Shown here in pieces: positions 35,045 to 43,462 of a DNA stretch of 64,000 nucleotides (positions are counted from its first letter, which is position 1; every line of letters begins with the position of its first letter). The notes under the pieces were generated by a model, which was given only the letters and a program-made list of their open reading frames with translations, made no database searches and was not told the DNA's origin. The position numbers and the translations under genes are program-made. Location of the stretch: assembly GCF_014656075.1 (NCBI RefSeq), contig NZ_BNBS01000004.1, forward strand, positions 1-64,000, given 5' to 3'. Source of the stretch: Streptomyces hydrogenans. Its GTDB lineage: Bacteria; Actinomycetota; Actinomycetes; Streptomycetales; Streptomycetaceae.

Positions 35045-36058
35045 TCAGGCCGACGTCGCGAGTGCGGCGTGGTGGACGGCGTGCGCGAACGGTTCGCCGG
35101 CGCAGTAGCGCTCGATCTCGTCGAGGGCGCTGCTGGTGATCCGGTGCAGCTCGCCGCCGAGCGAGCCGGCGATGTGCGGGGTGAGGAGGACGTTGGGGAG
35201 GGTGTAGAGCGGGGAGGCGGCGGGGAGCACCTCCGGTTCGGTGACGTCGATGACGGCGTGGATGCGGCCGGTCGCCGCTTCGGCGGTGAGGGCGTCGGTG
35301 TCGACGAGGGAGCCGCGGGCCGTGTTGATCAGCGTGGCGCCGTCCCGCATCAGGCCCAGTCGGCGGGCGTCCATCAGGTGACGGGTCTCGGGCAGTTCGG
35401 GCGCGTGCAGGGAGACGACGTCCGAGGCCTCGACCAGTTCGTCCGGCTCCACCAGCCGGACGCCCATCGCCGCCGCCCGCAGGGTGCTGACGTACGGGTC
35501 GGCGAGAAGGACGTCGAGGTCGTACGGCCGCAGCAGTTCGATCACCTTGCGGCCGACGAGCGACGCCCCGACCACGCCCACGGTCCGGCGGTAGTTCCCG
35601 AAGCCGGGGAAGCGGCGGGACCAGTCGAGCGGCGCGCGGTGCTCGCGGTAGAGGCCGCCGATCTCCAGGACGCGCTTGTTGGCGAAGAGGATCGCGGCGA
35701 CGGTGTACTCGGCGACGGGGACGGCGTTGGCCGCGGGGGCGGAGGAGACCAGGACGCCCCGGTCCCAGCAGGCCTGCGTGACGTGGTGCTTGACGCTGCC
35801 CGCCGCGTGGACGATCGCCTTCAGCGCCGGTGCCCGCGCCAGGACCTCCTCGTCGAGGACGGGGCAGCCCCAGGACGTGATCAGGATCTCCACGTCCGCC
35901 AGGGCCGGTTCGTCGGTGAGGTCCTCCGCGACGTGGTCCGGGTCGATGTCGACACAGGCCGTCAGGCGCTGGATCTCGGCGGGCGGGAACATCGCGTCCC
36001 GGTGGCGGCGGCCCATGGCGAACAGGGCGCGGGGGCGAGTGGTCGGGGTCGGGTGCAT
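35045..36058 (-). CDS. D-2-hydroxyacid dehydrogenase (NAD-dependent)
   Basis: A 337-residue cytosolic oxidoreductase that interconverts a 2-hydroxy acid and a 2-keto acid. Catalytic residues are in place: R248 (NTARGSLVD), E274 (DVTEPE) and H295 (TPHIAGS). The NAD-binding turn reads GVVGASLVGR (161-170), with Ser where most family members have the middle Gly. ATG at 36056-36058 has GAGGA eight bases upstream; another ATG 15 bases earlier (36073) has a poorer site. The gene starts 24 bases after the importer permease stop, so it is in the same operon and probably acts on an acid derived from the imported sugar. Confidence 0.88.
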   Translation of the reverse strand: MHPTPTTRPRALFAMGRRHRDAMFPPAEIQRLTACVDIDPDHVAEDLTDEPALADVEILITSWGCPVLDEEVLARAPALKAIVHAAGSVKHHVTQACWDRGVLVSSAPAANAVPVAEYTVAAILFANKRVLEIGGLYREHRAPLDWSRRFPGFGNYRRTVGVVGASLVGRKVIELLRPYDLDVLLADPYVSTLRAAAMGVRLVEPDELVEASDVVSLHAPELPETRHLMDARRLGLMRDGATLINTARGSLVDTDALTAEAATGRIHAVIDVTEPEVLPAASPLYTLPNVLLTPHIAGSLGGELHRITSSALDEIERYCAGEPFAHAVHHAALATSA

Positions 36059-36082
36059 GGGTGGATTCCTCATGGTCGCGGC

Positions 36083-37033
36083 CTACTTGACGGCGCCGGC
36101 GGTCATGCCGGACTTCCAGAACCGCTGGAGCATCAGGAAGATGGCGATGAGCGGGGCCACGGCCACGAGCGAGCCGACGACGGCCAGCAGGTAGTCCTCC
36201 GGGTGGCCTTGCGTGAGCGCGGACGAGTACCAGACGTACAGGCCCAGGTTGACCGGGTAGAGGTCCTGGTCGGAGAGCATCACCAGGGGCAGGAAGAAGC
36301 TGTTCCAGATCTGGGTGAACTGGAAGAGGAAGATGGTGACGAAACCGGGCGCGATCATCGGGAAGGCGATGCGGCAGAAGGTCCGGAACTCGCCGGCCCC
36401 GTCCATCCGCGCCGCCTCCAGGACCTCGTCCGGCACGTAGGAGGCACTGAAGACCCGGGCCAGGTAGACGCCGAACGGGAAGACCAGGCCGGGGATGAAC
36501 ACGCCCCAGAACGTGTTCACGAGGCCGACTTTCGCGGCGAGCAGGTACAGCGGGATCGCCATCGCCGTGCCGGGCACCATCACGCCCAGCAGCACCAGCG
36601 AGAACAGCCGCTCCTTGCCGGGAAAGGCGAGCTTGTCGAAGGCGTAGCCGGCGGCGACGCCGAACACCGACGCCAGGAGCGCCCCCACACCCGCGTACAG
36701 CACCGTGTTGAGCAGCCAGCGCAGGTAGACGCCGTCGTCGGCCGTGAACAGGTGGCCGAGGTTCTCGGTGAGGTGGATCTCGTCGCCGAGCGCGAAGCCG
36801 TTCGTGCCGAACAGGTCCTCGCGGCTCTTGGTGGAGGACAGCAGCAGCCAGGTCAGCGGCAGCAGCGTGTAGAGCGTGGCGAGGCCCAGCATCGCCGTGA
36901 CCCCGGCCTTGGACAGCAGGACGGACGGTGACTTCATGGCGCCTTTGCGTCGACGTGCCGCCGGCCGGCGGCCGGGCGGTGGCGGTGTCACGGGGGCGGG
37001 GGCCGGAGCGTCGAGGGTGGAGGTCTCGGTCAC
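36083..37033 (-). CDS. Carbohydrate ABC transporter permease (MalG type)
   Basis: A 316-residue CUT1-family permease. N-terminal 33 residues are Pro/Arg-rich and cytoplasmic, followed by six helices; EAA loop LEAARMDGAGEFRTFCRIAFP. The GTG start (37031-37033) overlaps the stop of the preceding permease by four bases (GTGA). C-terminus ends LQRFWKSGMTAGAVK, as usual. No ATPase gene is nearby, so it probably also uses a shared MsiK-type ATPase. Confidence 0.9.
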   Translation of the reverse strand: MTETSTLDAPAPAPVTPPPPGRRPAARRRKGAMKSPSVLLSKAGVTAMLGLATLYTLLPLTWLLLSSTKSREDLFGTNGFALGDEIHLTENLGHLFTADDGVYLRWLLNTVLYAGVGALLASVFGVAAGYAFDKLAFPGKERLFSLVLLGVMVPGTAMAIPLYLLAAKVGLVNTFWGVFIPGLVFPFGVYLARVFSASYVPDEVLEAARMDGAGEFRTFCRIAFPMIAPGFVTIFLFQFTQIWNSFFLPLVMLSDQDLYPVNLGLYVWYSSALTQGHPEDYLLAVVGSLVAVAPLIAIFLMLQRFWKSGMTAGAVK

Positions 37034-37926
37034 GACTGGCTCCCGCGGCGTGAGATACGGGTGACGACGAACGACAGCACGGCGGCGAACAGGGCGATCA
37101 GGAGCGAAGCCGCAGCGGCCAGGCCGAAGTCGTTGTTCTGGAAGGCGGCCGTCTGGACGTACATGTTCGGGGTGAAGCTGCTGCCGATCGCGCTGGAGGC
37201 GTTGTAGATGACCTTCGGCTCGGTGAAGAGCTGGATCGAGCCGATGACGGTGAACAGGACGGCGAGGGCCACCGCCGGGTAGATCATCGGGACCTTGATG
37301 GACAGCGCCGTCCGTACGGCTCCGGCGCCGTCGACCTTCGCCGCGTCCAGGGTCTCGCGGGGCACCGCCTGGAGGGCGGCGTAGAAGATGACCATGTTGT
37401 AGCCCGTCCACTCCCAGACCGCGATGTTGGCCGCGGAGAACACGGCGTTGTCGACCGACAGGAAGTTGATGTCGAGGCCGCCGGACGCCAGGAGGTCGAT
37501 CACCGGGCTCAGGCCGGGGGTGTAGAGGTAGACCCAGATCAGCGCGGCGATCAGTCCCGGCACGGCGTGGGGCAGGAACAGCGCGAGCTGGAAGAAGTTC
37601 CGGGCCTTGGCCAGACCCGAGTCGAGCAGCAGGGCCAGGACCAGCGCGCCGCCGATCATGAGGGGGATGTAGACCGCGCAGTACACGGCGATGACGAGGA
37701 AACCGTCGCGGAAGGCCTCGTCGGACAGGGCGCGGACGTAGTTGCCGAGCCCGGTGAAGACGTTCTCGGTGCCGCCGAACCCGAGGCCGGAGGTGCGGGT
37801 GGTGAAGAGGCTCAGCCAGGCCGCGTACAGCAGCGGGGCGAGGGTGACGGCCGCGAAGAGGCCGAAGAACGGGGTGAGGAGCAGTACGGCGGTCCGGCGC
37901 TGTCCTCGGGCGGATGGGCTTGCCAT
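37030..37926 (-). CDS. Carbohydrate ABC transporter permease (MalF type)
   Basis: A 298-residue CUT1-family permease with six predicted helices. EAA-like loop LDAAKVDGAGAVRTALSIKVP (about 186-206); the leading Glu is Asp here. Start ATG at the window's minus strand with AAGGAAGG upstream. Lies between the binding-protein gene (97-bp gap) and the second permease (overlapping). Context: uptake of the product of the adjacent lyase. Confidence 0.9.
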   Translation of the reverse strand: MASPSARGQRRTAVLLLTPFFGLFAAVTLAPLLYAAWLSLFTTRTSGLGFGGTENVFTGLGNYVRALSDEAFRDGFLVIAVYCAVYIPLMIGGALVLALLLDSGLAKARNFFQLALFLPHAVPGLIAALIWVYLYTPGLSPVIDLLASGGLDINFLSVDNAVFSAANIAVWEWTGYNMVIFYAALQAVPRETLDAAKVDGAGAVRTALSIKVPMIYPAVALAVLFTVIGSIQLFTEPKVIYNASSAIGSSFTPNMYVQTAAFQNNDFGLAAAASLLIALFAAVLSFVVTRISRRGSQS

Positions 37927-38022
37927 ACCGGCCTTCCTTGGGTGGGGCGGGGTGGGGCGACTGCGGGAAGGAGCCGGGGGCCGGGGCGCGGAGCCGGGTA
38001 CGGCCTTCCGGGCTGTGGGCTC

Positions 38023-39327
38023 CTACGGGGCGGTGACCTTCAGGCCGCGCTGCTCCATCTGCTCGATCGTGGCCCGCTCCGCGGTGGTGAGGACGCCGGG
38101 CAGGCTCACCGTGCCGTCGGCGACCTTCGGCAGCTGGTCCACGAGGGCGGTGTTGGTGGCGCCCATGACCGGGCCCCACGTCCAGCCGGGCCGGATGGCG
38201 TCGTAGGACCGCGCCATGAGGGTGTAGATGTCCTGGCCTCCGTAGTAGTCCGTCTTGAAGGCCGCCTTCGTGACCGGGACCAGCTTCGGATCGGCGGGGA
38301 ACATGCTGCTGGTGCCGGACGACACCCACGCCTTCATGCCCTCGGGGTCGGTGGTGATCCACTTGATGAACTCGGCCGCGGCCCCGCTGTTGTCCGCCCC
38401 CTTCGGGACCACGAAGGACGAGCCGCCGTACATGCCCGAGGCGGGCTTGCCGTCCCAGGTGGGCACGGGGGCCACCGCCCACTTGCCCTTCTGGTCGGGG
38501 ACGGTCGCCTGGTGCGCCCCCGCGCACCAGCTGGCACAGACGTAGGCGACGGTCCGGTCCTTCTGGACGCTGGTCCAGAAGGGGTCCAGCTGGCTCAGCG
38601 AGCGGACGAGGTCCTTGCGGGCGAGGTCGCCCCAGTAGGCGGCGACCTTCTTCGACGGGCCGTCGTCGACGGTGACCTTCCAGGAGTCCTTCTCGGTCGC
38701 GAACCACTGACCGCCGGCCTGCCAGGAGAGCGCCTCCAGCACTCCCGGATTGTCGGTGTACAGGACGCCGCCGCGGGCGGCGGGGTCGGCCTTCTTCACC
38801 TGCTCGGCCATGTTCCGGTACCCGTCCCACGTGGTGGGGACGTCGATCTTGTGCCGGGTGAAGAAGTCCTTGCGGTACATCATCATCAGGGGCGCCGCGT
38901 CACGCGGGACGCCCCAGGTCCTGCCACCGAGGTCGACGAGCTGCCGCGCCGCCTCCGGGAACTTCTCCTTCACGACCGGGCCGAGCGTGCCGCTCAGGTC
39001 CTCGACCTTCCCCTGCGCGGCGAACTCCGGCAGGTGCGGGTACTCGACCACCGCGACGTCCGGCACGGTGCCGGCCTTCACGGCGTTGGTGAGCTTGGAG
39101 TAGTACTCCTGGCCCGACGGCACCGTCTCGAAGGTGACCTTGATGTCCGGGTGGCTCCGGTTGAAGGCCTCGGCCACCTTGTCGGACCCCTTGAGGAAGG
39201 ACCAGAAGGTGACCTCCCCGGTCTTCTTCCCCGGGGAGGCCGCCTGGTCCGTTCCTCCGCAGGCGGTGGCGAGCAGGGCGAGGGCGGTGGCGGAGCCGGC
39301 CAGGGCGGCCGTGGTTCTGCGAAGCAT
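38023..39327 (-). CDS. Sugar ABC transporter substrate-binding lipoprotein
   Basis: A 434-residue extracellular binding protein of family 1, with lipobox LLATACGG (Cys about 23). Recognisable features: TFWSFLKGSDKVAEAFNRSHPDIKV-like entry, GTVPDVAVVEYPHLPEF, RDAAPLMMMYRKDFF and a C-terminal domain with an unusual CASWCAGAH pair of cysteines. ATG 39325-39327 was taken as start; no good ribosome site is visible, and a GTG nine bases upstream is possible. A strong inverted repeat 69 bases upstream is probably the operator for the chimeric regulator encoded just beyond it. Confidence 0.9.
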   Translation of the reverse strand: MLRRTTAALAGSATALALLATACGGTDQAASPGKKTGEVTFWSFLKGSDKVAEAFNRSHPDIKVTFETVPSGQEYYSKLTNAVKAGTVPDVAVVEYPHLPEFAAQGKVEDLSGTLGPVVKEKFPEAARQLVDLGGRTWGVPRDAAPLMMMYRKDFFTRHKIDVPTTWDGYRNMAEQVKKADPAARGGVLYTDNPGVLEALSWQAGGQWFATEKDSWKVTVDDGPSKKVAAYWGDLARKDLVRSLSQLDPFWTSVQKDRTVAYVCASWCAGAHQATVPDQKGKWAVAPVPTWDGKPASGMYGGSSFVVPKGADNSGAAAEFIKWITTDPEGMKAWVSSGTSSMFPADPKLVPVTKAAFKTDYYGGQDIYTLMARSYDAIRPGWTWGPVMGATNTALVDQLPKVADGTVSLPGVLTTAERATIEQMEQRGLKVTAP

Positions 39328-39395
39328 GAGGTACACCGATCGTTCGCGGGGGCGTTGACCGGAATCATTCGTCAGTACGCATGCATCGTCAATGC

Positions 39396-39424
39396 CTTTC
39401 GCTTCACTTGATGTGAAACGAAAG
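39396..39424. promoter_or_regulatory. Operator-like inverted repeat upstream of the binding-protein gene
   Basis: Arms CTTTCGCTTCAC and GTGAAACGAAAG (11 of 12 paired), 5-base spacer. A further CGAAAG follows at 39429-39434. Probable binding site of the DeoR/LacI chimera. Confidence 0.75.
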
Positions 39425-39461
39425 AAAACGAAAGCGTTCGACGTGGCTCCGCCGTCCCGCC

Positions 39462-40553
39462 CTACCCCCGCCGACGGGGCCCGGAGGAAGCTCCGCAGGA
39501 GTCCCGCACCCGCAGCTCCGGGCGGAGCAGCAGCTCGGCCAGGGGCGCGGCGGGTTCCGCGATCCGCCGCCGCATCAGGTCGACCGCCCACGCCCCCACC
39601 GCCCGCTTCGGCGGCGCCACGGCCGTGAGCGGCACATCGCCCAGCTCGGCGACCTCGTCGTCGTACGTCACGATGGCCAGGTCCTCGGGAACCCGCAGGC
39701 CACGGGCCTGGAGGAAGCCGATCAGGGCGACGGCGTCGAGATCGTTGTGGACGAGCGCGGCCCGGACCCCGCCCGCCTCGACCACCTCCACGAACTCCTC
39801 GAACCACTCGGCCGGAGCCGCCCCGTCGGCCGGGTCGATGGCGTACTCAGGGCCCTCCGGCAGCCGCAGGGCCCGGCAGGCGGCCGCGTAACCCTCGCGG
39901 ATCAGGGGCGTGTTGGGGCTCTCCGCCCGGGCGACCAGCGCGATCCGCCCGTGCCCCAGCCCGGCGAGGTGCCGGACCGCCAGGCCCGCGCCGTGGGCGT
40001 GGTCGGACGCGACCTGTTCCAGCCGTCCGGCCTGCCCACCGACCCTGCGGTCCACGAGGACGACCGGTATGTCGAGGCCGGCCAGCCACTCCTCGGCCAC
40101 GTCCGCGGGCTCCAGTCCGGCCCTCGGCATCAGCAGCAGGCCGTCGACGCCCGCCGCGATCAGCCGCCGCACCTGCTCCTGGTTGTCCGTCAGCGTCTCG
40201 CCGGAGACGGCGAGGACGACCCGCACCCCGTGCGCGCGCGCCGCGTCCTGCACCCCCCGGATGATCTCGGGGTAGTAGTAGCCCCCCGGCGGCACGATCA
40301 GCCCCAGGACGTCCCCCTGCCCCGCCGCCGGCCGTGCGGCGGCCGGGCCCGCCACGTCGGCCGCCCGCGCGGCGCCGGGCGACATGGCCCCGCCGTGCAC
40401 CCGCACGACCAGGCCCCGCCCCGCCAGGTCCCGGACGTCCTGGCGCACGGTGACGGCGGAGACCCCCATCTCCTCCGCCACGTCCGTCACCTTGACCGAC
40501 CCCCGGCGCTCGATCAGCCGCAGCAGGACCTCACGCCGCTCTTCAGCCAGCAC
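39462..40553 (-). CDS. Chimeric regulator: DeoR-type HTH fused to LacI-type sugar sensor
   Basis: A 363-residue transcription regulator. Residues 1-60 are a DeoR helix-turn-helix (VLLRLIERRGSVKVTDVAEEMGVSAVTVRQDVRDL, RVHGGAM), not the LacI one. From about residue 80 it switches to a LacI/periplasmic-binding sensor: DVLGLIVPPGGYYYPEIIRGVQDAA, GVDGLLLMPRAG, IPVVLVDRR, a GLGHGRIALV motif, VHNDLDAVALIGFLQARG and LAIVTYDDE. It therefore binds a free sugar and not a sugar phosphate. GTG 40551-40553 has AGGGGG eight bases upstream. CTTTC/GAAAG palindromes lie both before its own gene and before the importer gene, so it likely controls both. Confidence 0.88.
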   Translation of the reverse strand: MLAEERREVLLRLIERRGSVKVTDVAEEMGVSAVTVRQDVRDLAGRGLVVRVHGGAMSPGAARAADVAGPAAARPAAGQGDVLGLIVPPGGYYYPEIIRGVQDAARAHGVRVVLAVSGETLTDNQEQVRRLIAAGVDGLLLMPRAGLEPADVAEEWLAGLDIPVVLVDRRVGGQAGRLEQVASDHAHGAGLAVRHLAGLGHGRIALVARAESPNTPLIREGYAAACRALRLPEGPEYAIDPADGAAPAEWFEEFVEVVEAGGVRAALVHNDLDAVALIGFLQARGLRVPEDLAIVTYDDEVAELGDVPLTAVAPPKRAVGAWAVDLMRRRIAEPAAPLAELLLRPELRVRDSCGASSGPRRRG

Positions 40554-40592
40554 GTCACGTGCCCCCTCTCTCCTCGCAAGCGAAGCCAATCG

Positions 40593-40613
40593 CTTTCACT
40601 CGACAAACGAAAG
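40593..40613. promoter_or_regulatory. Operator-like palindrome upstream of the chimeric regulator
   Basis: CTTTC, 11 bases, GAAAG, 40 bases upstream of the regulator's GTG. Shares CTTTC/CGAAAG with the repeat at 39396-39424, consistent with autoregulation. Confidence 0.6.
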
Positions 40614-40687
40614 GTACCAACCGAGCCGCGGGGAAAGCCCTCACGTCCTGCCGTGCGCCGGCCGAGGTGGACCGAGACGGCGTCCGG

Positions 40688-41716
40688 TCAGTGCGGAAGC
40701 CCGACGGCGCGTTCGCCGGTGCGGCGCTGCTGGATGACGACGGCTGCCACGAGCAGGGCGCCCTGGGCGACGTTCTGCCAGAAGGTGTTGATGCCCTCGA
40801 CGGTCAGGCCGTTCTCCAGGGCTCCCAGCAGGGCCACGGCGAGGAGGGTGCCGCCGACGCCTCCCTTGCCGCCCTTGAGGGCGCAGCCGCCGAGCGCGGC
40901 GGCGGTGATGGCCTTGAGTTCCAGGCCCTCGCTGCCGGAGACGGGCTGGCCGGAGCCGGTGCGGGCGGTGAGCAGGACGCCGGCGATCGCGGCGACCACG
41001 CCGATGAGGGCGTAGACGGCGACGAGGTACTTGTTGATGTCGATGCCGGCGAGGCGGGCGGCGGTGTCGTTGCCGCCGATGGCGTAGAGGTTGCGGCCGA
41101 TGTCGGTGTACTTGAGCATCACGTGCACGGCGATCGCGACGACGATGAGGATCCAGATCATCACGGGCAGGCCGGCGATCTTGCCGCGGCCGAGGAAGAC
41201 GAAGACCGGGTCGTTGAGGACGTAGCCCTGCGCCCGGCCGTCGGAGACCAGCTGGGAGACGCCCTTGTAGGCGGCGAGCCCGGCGAGGGTGGCGATGGTG
41301 GGGTTGACCCGTCCGTAGACGATCGCCACGCCGTTCACGATGCCGACGAGGACTCCGACGGCGACGGCGGCGCCCATGCCGAGGTACGGGTTGGAGCCGG
41401 TTCCGGTGAAGGCCATCGCGCTGACCACGGAGGCCAGGCCCGCCTGCGAGCCCACGGAGATGTCGAGGCCGCCGCAGATGATGACGACGGTCTGGACGAT
41501 GGCGAGGAGGCCGGTGATCGTCACGGCTTCGCCGATGACCTGGACGTTGGACCAGCTCAGGTAGTTCTCGTTGAGGACGCCGAACAGCCCGAGGACCACG
41601 ACGAGCGCACCGACGAGGCTGAGGTTCTGGCCGCCGAGGGCGGCCAGCGGCGAACGCCCGCGGGCAGGCGCCGGGGCCTTGTCGGTCTCGGCCGGTGAGG
41701 TGGTGGCGGTGGTCAT
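40688..41716 (-). CDS. Pentose-type ABC transporter permease (AraH/RbsC family)
   Basis: A 342-residue membrane permease (BPD_transp_2 family). Helices start near residue 35; the family loop ICGGLDISVGSQAGLASVV (about 80-98) and the C-terminal LGGCALKGGKGGVGGTLLAVALLGALENGL are clear. ATG overlaps the ATPase stop by four bases (ATGA). Last gene of an SBP-ATPase-permease operon whose binding protein resembles arabinose-binding AraF. Confidence 0.88.
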   Translation of the reverse strand: MTTATTSPAETDKAPAPARGRSPLAALGGQNLSLVGALVVVLGLFGVLNENYLSWSNVQVIGEAVTITGLLAIVQTVVIICGGLDISVGSQAGLASVVSAMAFTGTGSNPYLGMGAAVAVGVLVGIVNGVAIVYGRVNPTIATLAGLAAYKGVSQLVSDGRAQGYVLNDPVFVFLGRGKIAGLPVMIWILIVVAIAVHVMLKYTDIGRNLYAIGGNDTAARLAGIDINKYLVAVYALIGVVAAIAGVLLTARTGSGQPVSGSEGLELKAITAAALGGCALKGGKGGVGGTLLAVALLGALENGLTVEGINTFWQNVAQGALLVAAVVIQQRRTGERAVGLPH

Positions 41717-43317
41717 CGGGGGCCTCCATGGGCGGAGTCGGTACGGGGCCGGGCGACGGCCGGGGCGGGGGCGGCTGCCAGGGGGGCGAGGTCGTCGGCC
41801 ATGGCGAGGTGGAGGATCGACTCCTCGGTCGCCTCGGCGCGGTCGAGTTCGCCGGTGACGCGACCGTTCTGCATCACCACGACGCGGTCGGCCAGTCCGA
41901 GCACCTCGGGGAGTTCGGAGGAGATGACGAGAAGGGCGACCCCGTCGCGCGCGAGGTCGGCGATGATCCGGTAGATCTCCGCCTTCGCCCCGATGTCGAT
42001 GCCGCGGGTGGGCTCGTCGAGGATCAGGACCTTCGGCCGCCGCAGCAGCCAGCGGGCGAGGACGACCTTCTGCTGGTTGCCGCCGGACAGCTTGCGCACC
42101 TCGTGCTCGATGGACGGGGTGCGCACCCTGAGCCGGTCGGAGAACTCCTGGGCGACGGCCTTCTCCCGGCCGCCGCGGACGAAGCGCAGCCGGCGCAGCC
42201 GCTCCAGGCTGACCAGGGAGGTGTTGTCGCGGATGGAGCGCTGCAGGAAGAGGGCCTGCGCCTTGCGCTCCTCCGGGGCCAGGCCGATGCCGGCCCGGAT
42301 GGCGTCCTTCGGGCTGCGCAGCCGCAGGGGCCTGCCGTTCAGGGTGATCCGCCCGGAGCGCAGGGGGCGGTCGCCGGCGAGCGCGAGTCCGAGTTCCGAT
42401 CGCCCGGCGCCCATCAGCCCGGCGAGGGCGACGACCTCTCCGGCGCGGATCCGGAGGCTGATGTCGGTGACGTCGTCGGTGGTGACGCCGTCCAGTTCCA
42501 GGACGACGTCGTCCCGGGCGACGTCCTGCCGTACGAACAGCGAGGAGAGGTCGCGGCCGACCATCATCCGCACGACGTCGCTCTCGGTGGTCCGCGCGGC
42601 GTCGAGGACGCCGGCGGAGACCCCGTCGCGGAGCACGGCGATCCGGTCGGCGAGCCGGAAGATCTCCTTCATGCGGTGGGACACGTAGATGATCGCGATG
42701 CCCTGGGTGCGCAGTCGGTCGATCAGGGTGAACAGGGCCTCGGCCTCGTTCTCCGCGAGCGAGGAGGTCGGCTCGTCGAAGGCGATGACCTTGGCCTCGC
42801 CGGTGAGGGCGCGCAGGATCTCCACCAACTGCCGCTGCGCCGGCGTCAGTTCGGAGCCGAGCTGATCGGGGTCGATGACCCTGTCGAAGCCGAGCCGGGC
42901 CAGGTCGGCGGTGATCCTGTGGCGCAGTCCGGCACGGTCGAGGCGTCGGCCGGCCTTGCGGGGCAGGGATCCGGCGTAGACGTTCTCCGCCACGGAGACG
43001 TGCGGGATGATCTCCGGTTCCTGCGGGATGATGCGGATTCCGGCCCTGCGCGCGTCCTGGGGCGCGGCGAACGAGACCGGTGCGCCGTCGAGGAGGACGC
43101 GTCCTTCGGTGGGCCGGTGGTCGCCGGTGAGGATCTTCAGCAGGGTGGACTTGCCCGCGCCGTTCTCGCCCATGAGGGCGGTGACCTGCCCGGGAGGGAA
43201 GGTCAGGGTGACGCCGCCCAGGGCCTGTACGGCCCCGAAGCGCTTGGTGATGTTCTCGACGGCGACGCCGGCACCTGGGGTCGCCGGCGAGGGGGGTCGG
43301 GTGCCGGGTGTGGTCAT
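41713..43317 (-). CDS. Sugar ABC transporter ATP-binding protein, two cassettes (AraG/RbsA type)
   Basis: A 534-residue double ATPase. First cassette: Walker A GENGAGKST (about 51-59) and a LTPAQRQLVEI signature in place of LSGGxxQ, then VIAFDEPTSSL. Second cassette: degenerate Walker A GLMGAGRSE, signature LSGGNQQKV, and LILDEPTRGIDIGAK. This asymmetric layout is the rule in the family. It drives uptake through the adjacent permease. It follows the binding-protein gene after a 145-bp spacer with a tandem repeat and hairpin. Confidence 0.9.
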   Translation of the reverse strand: MTTPGTRPPSPATPGAGVAVENITKRFGAVQALGGVTLTFPPGQVTALMGENGAGKSTLLKILTGDHRPTEGRVLLDGAPVSFAAPQDARRAGIRIIPQEPEIIPHVSVAENVYAGSLPRKAGRRLDRAGLRHRITADLARLGFDRVIDPDQLGSELTPAQRQLVEILRALTGEAKVIAFDEPTSSLAENEAEALFTLIDRLRTQGIAIIYVSHRMKEIFRLADRIAVLRDGVSAGVLDAARTTESDVVRMMVGRDLSSLFVRQDVARDDVVLELDGVTTDDVTDISLRIRAGEVVALAGLMGAGRSELGLALAGDRPLRSGRITLNGRPLRLRSPKDAIRAGIGLAPEERKAQALFLQRSIRDNTSLVSLERLRRLRFVRGGREKAVAQEFSDRLRVRTPSIEHEVRKLSGGNQQKVVLARWLLRRPKVLILDEPTRGIDIGAKAEIYRIIADLARDGVALLVISSELPEVLGLADRVVVMQNGRVTGELDRAEATEESILHLAMADDLAPLAAAPAPAVARPRTDSAHGGPR

Positions 43318-43355
43318 GGTGGCCTCACGGGCTGGAGGGACGGGGACGGACCGAC

Positions 43356-43421
43356 GGGGCGCCGGGCAGCGGGGGAGGCCGGTGCGGCGGGGCGCCGGGC
43401 AGCGGGGGAGGCCGGTGCGGC
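43356..43421. repeat. Perfect tandem duplication of a 33-bp unit
   Basis: Bases 43356-43388 and 43389-43421 are identical; each ends GGGGAGGCCGGTGCGGC. Located between the binding-protein stop and the ATPase start. The second copy forms the left arm of the hairpin at 43411-43446. Confidence 0.95.
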
Positions 43422-43446
43422 GGGCGGGGCGGGCCGCCGCACCGGC
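43411..43446. terminator. Attenuating hairpin between binding-protein and ATPase genes
   Basis: Perfect 11-bp stem GCCGGTGCGGC / GCCGCACCGGC, 14-base loop, 17 bases after the binding-protein stop. Such hairpins typically raise binding-protein mRNA over transporter mRNA. The tandem duplication provides a second copy of the left arm. Confidence 0.75.
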
Positions 43447-43462
43447 GTCGAGGGGCCGCGGC

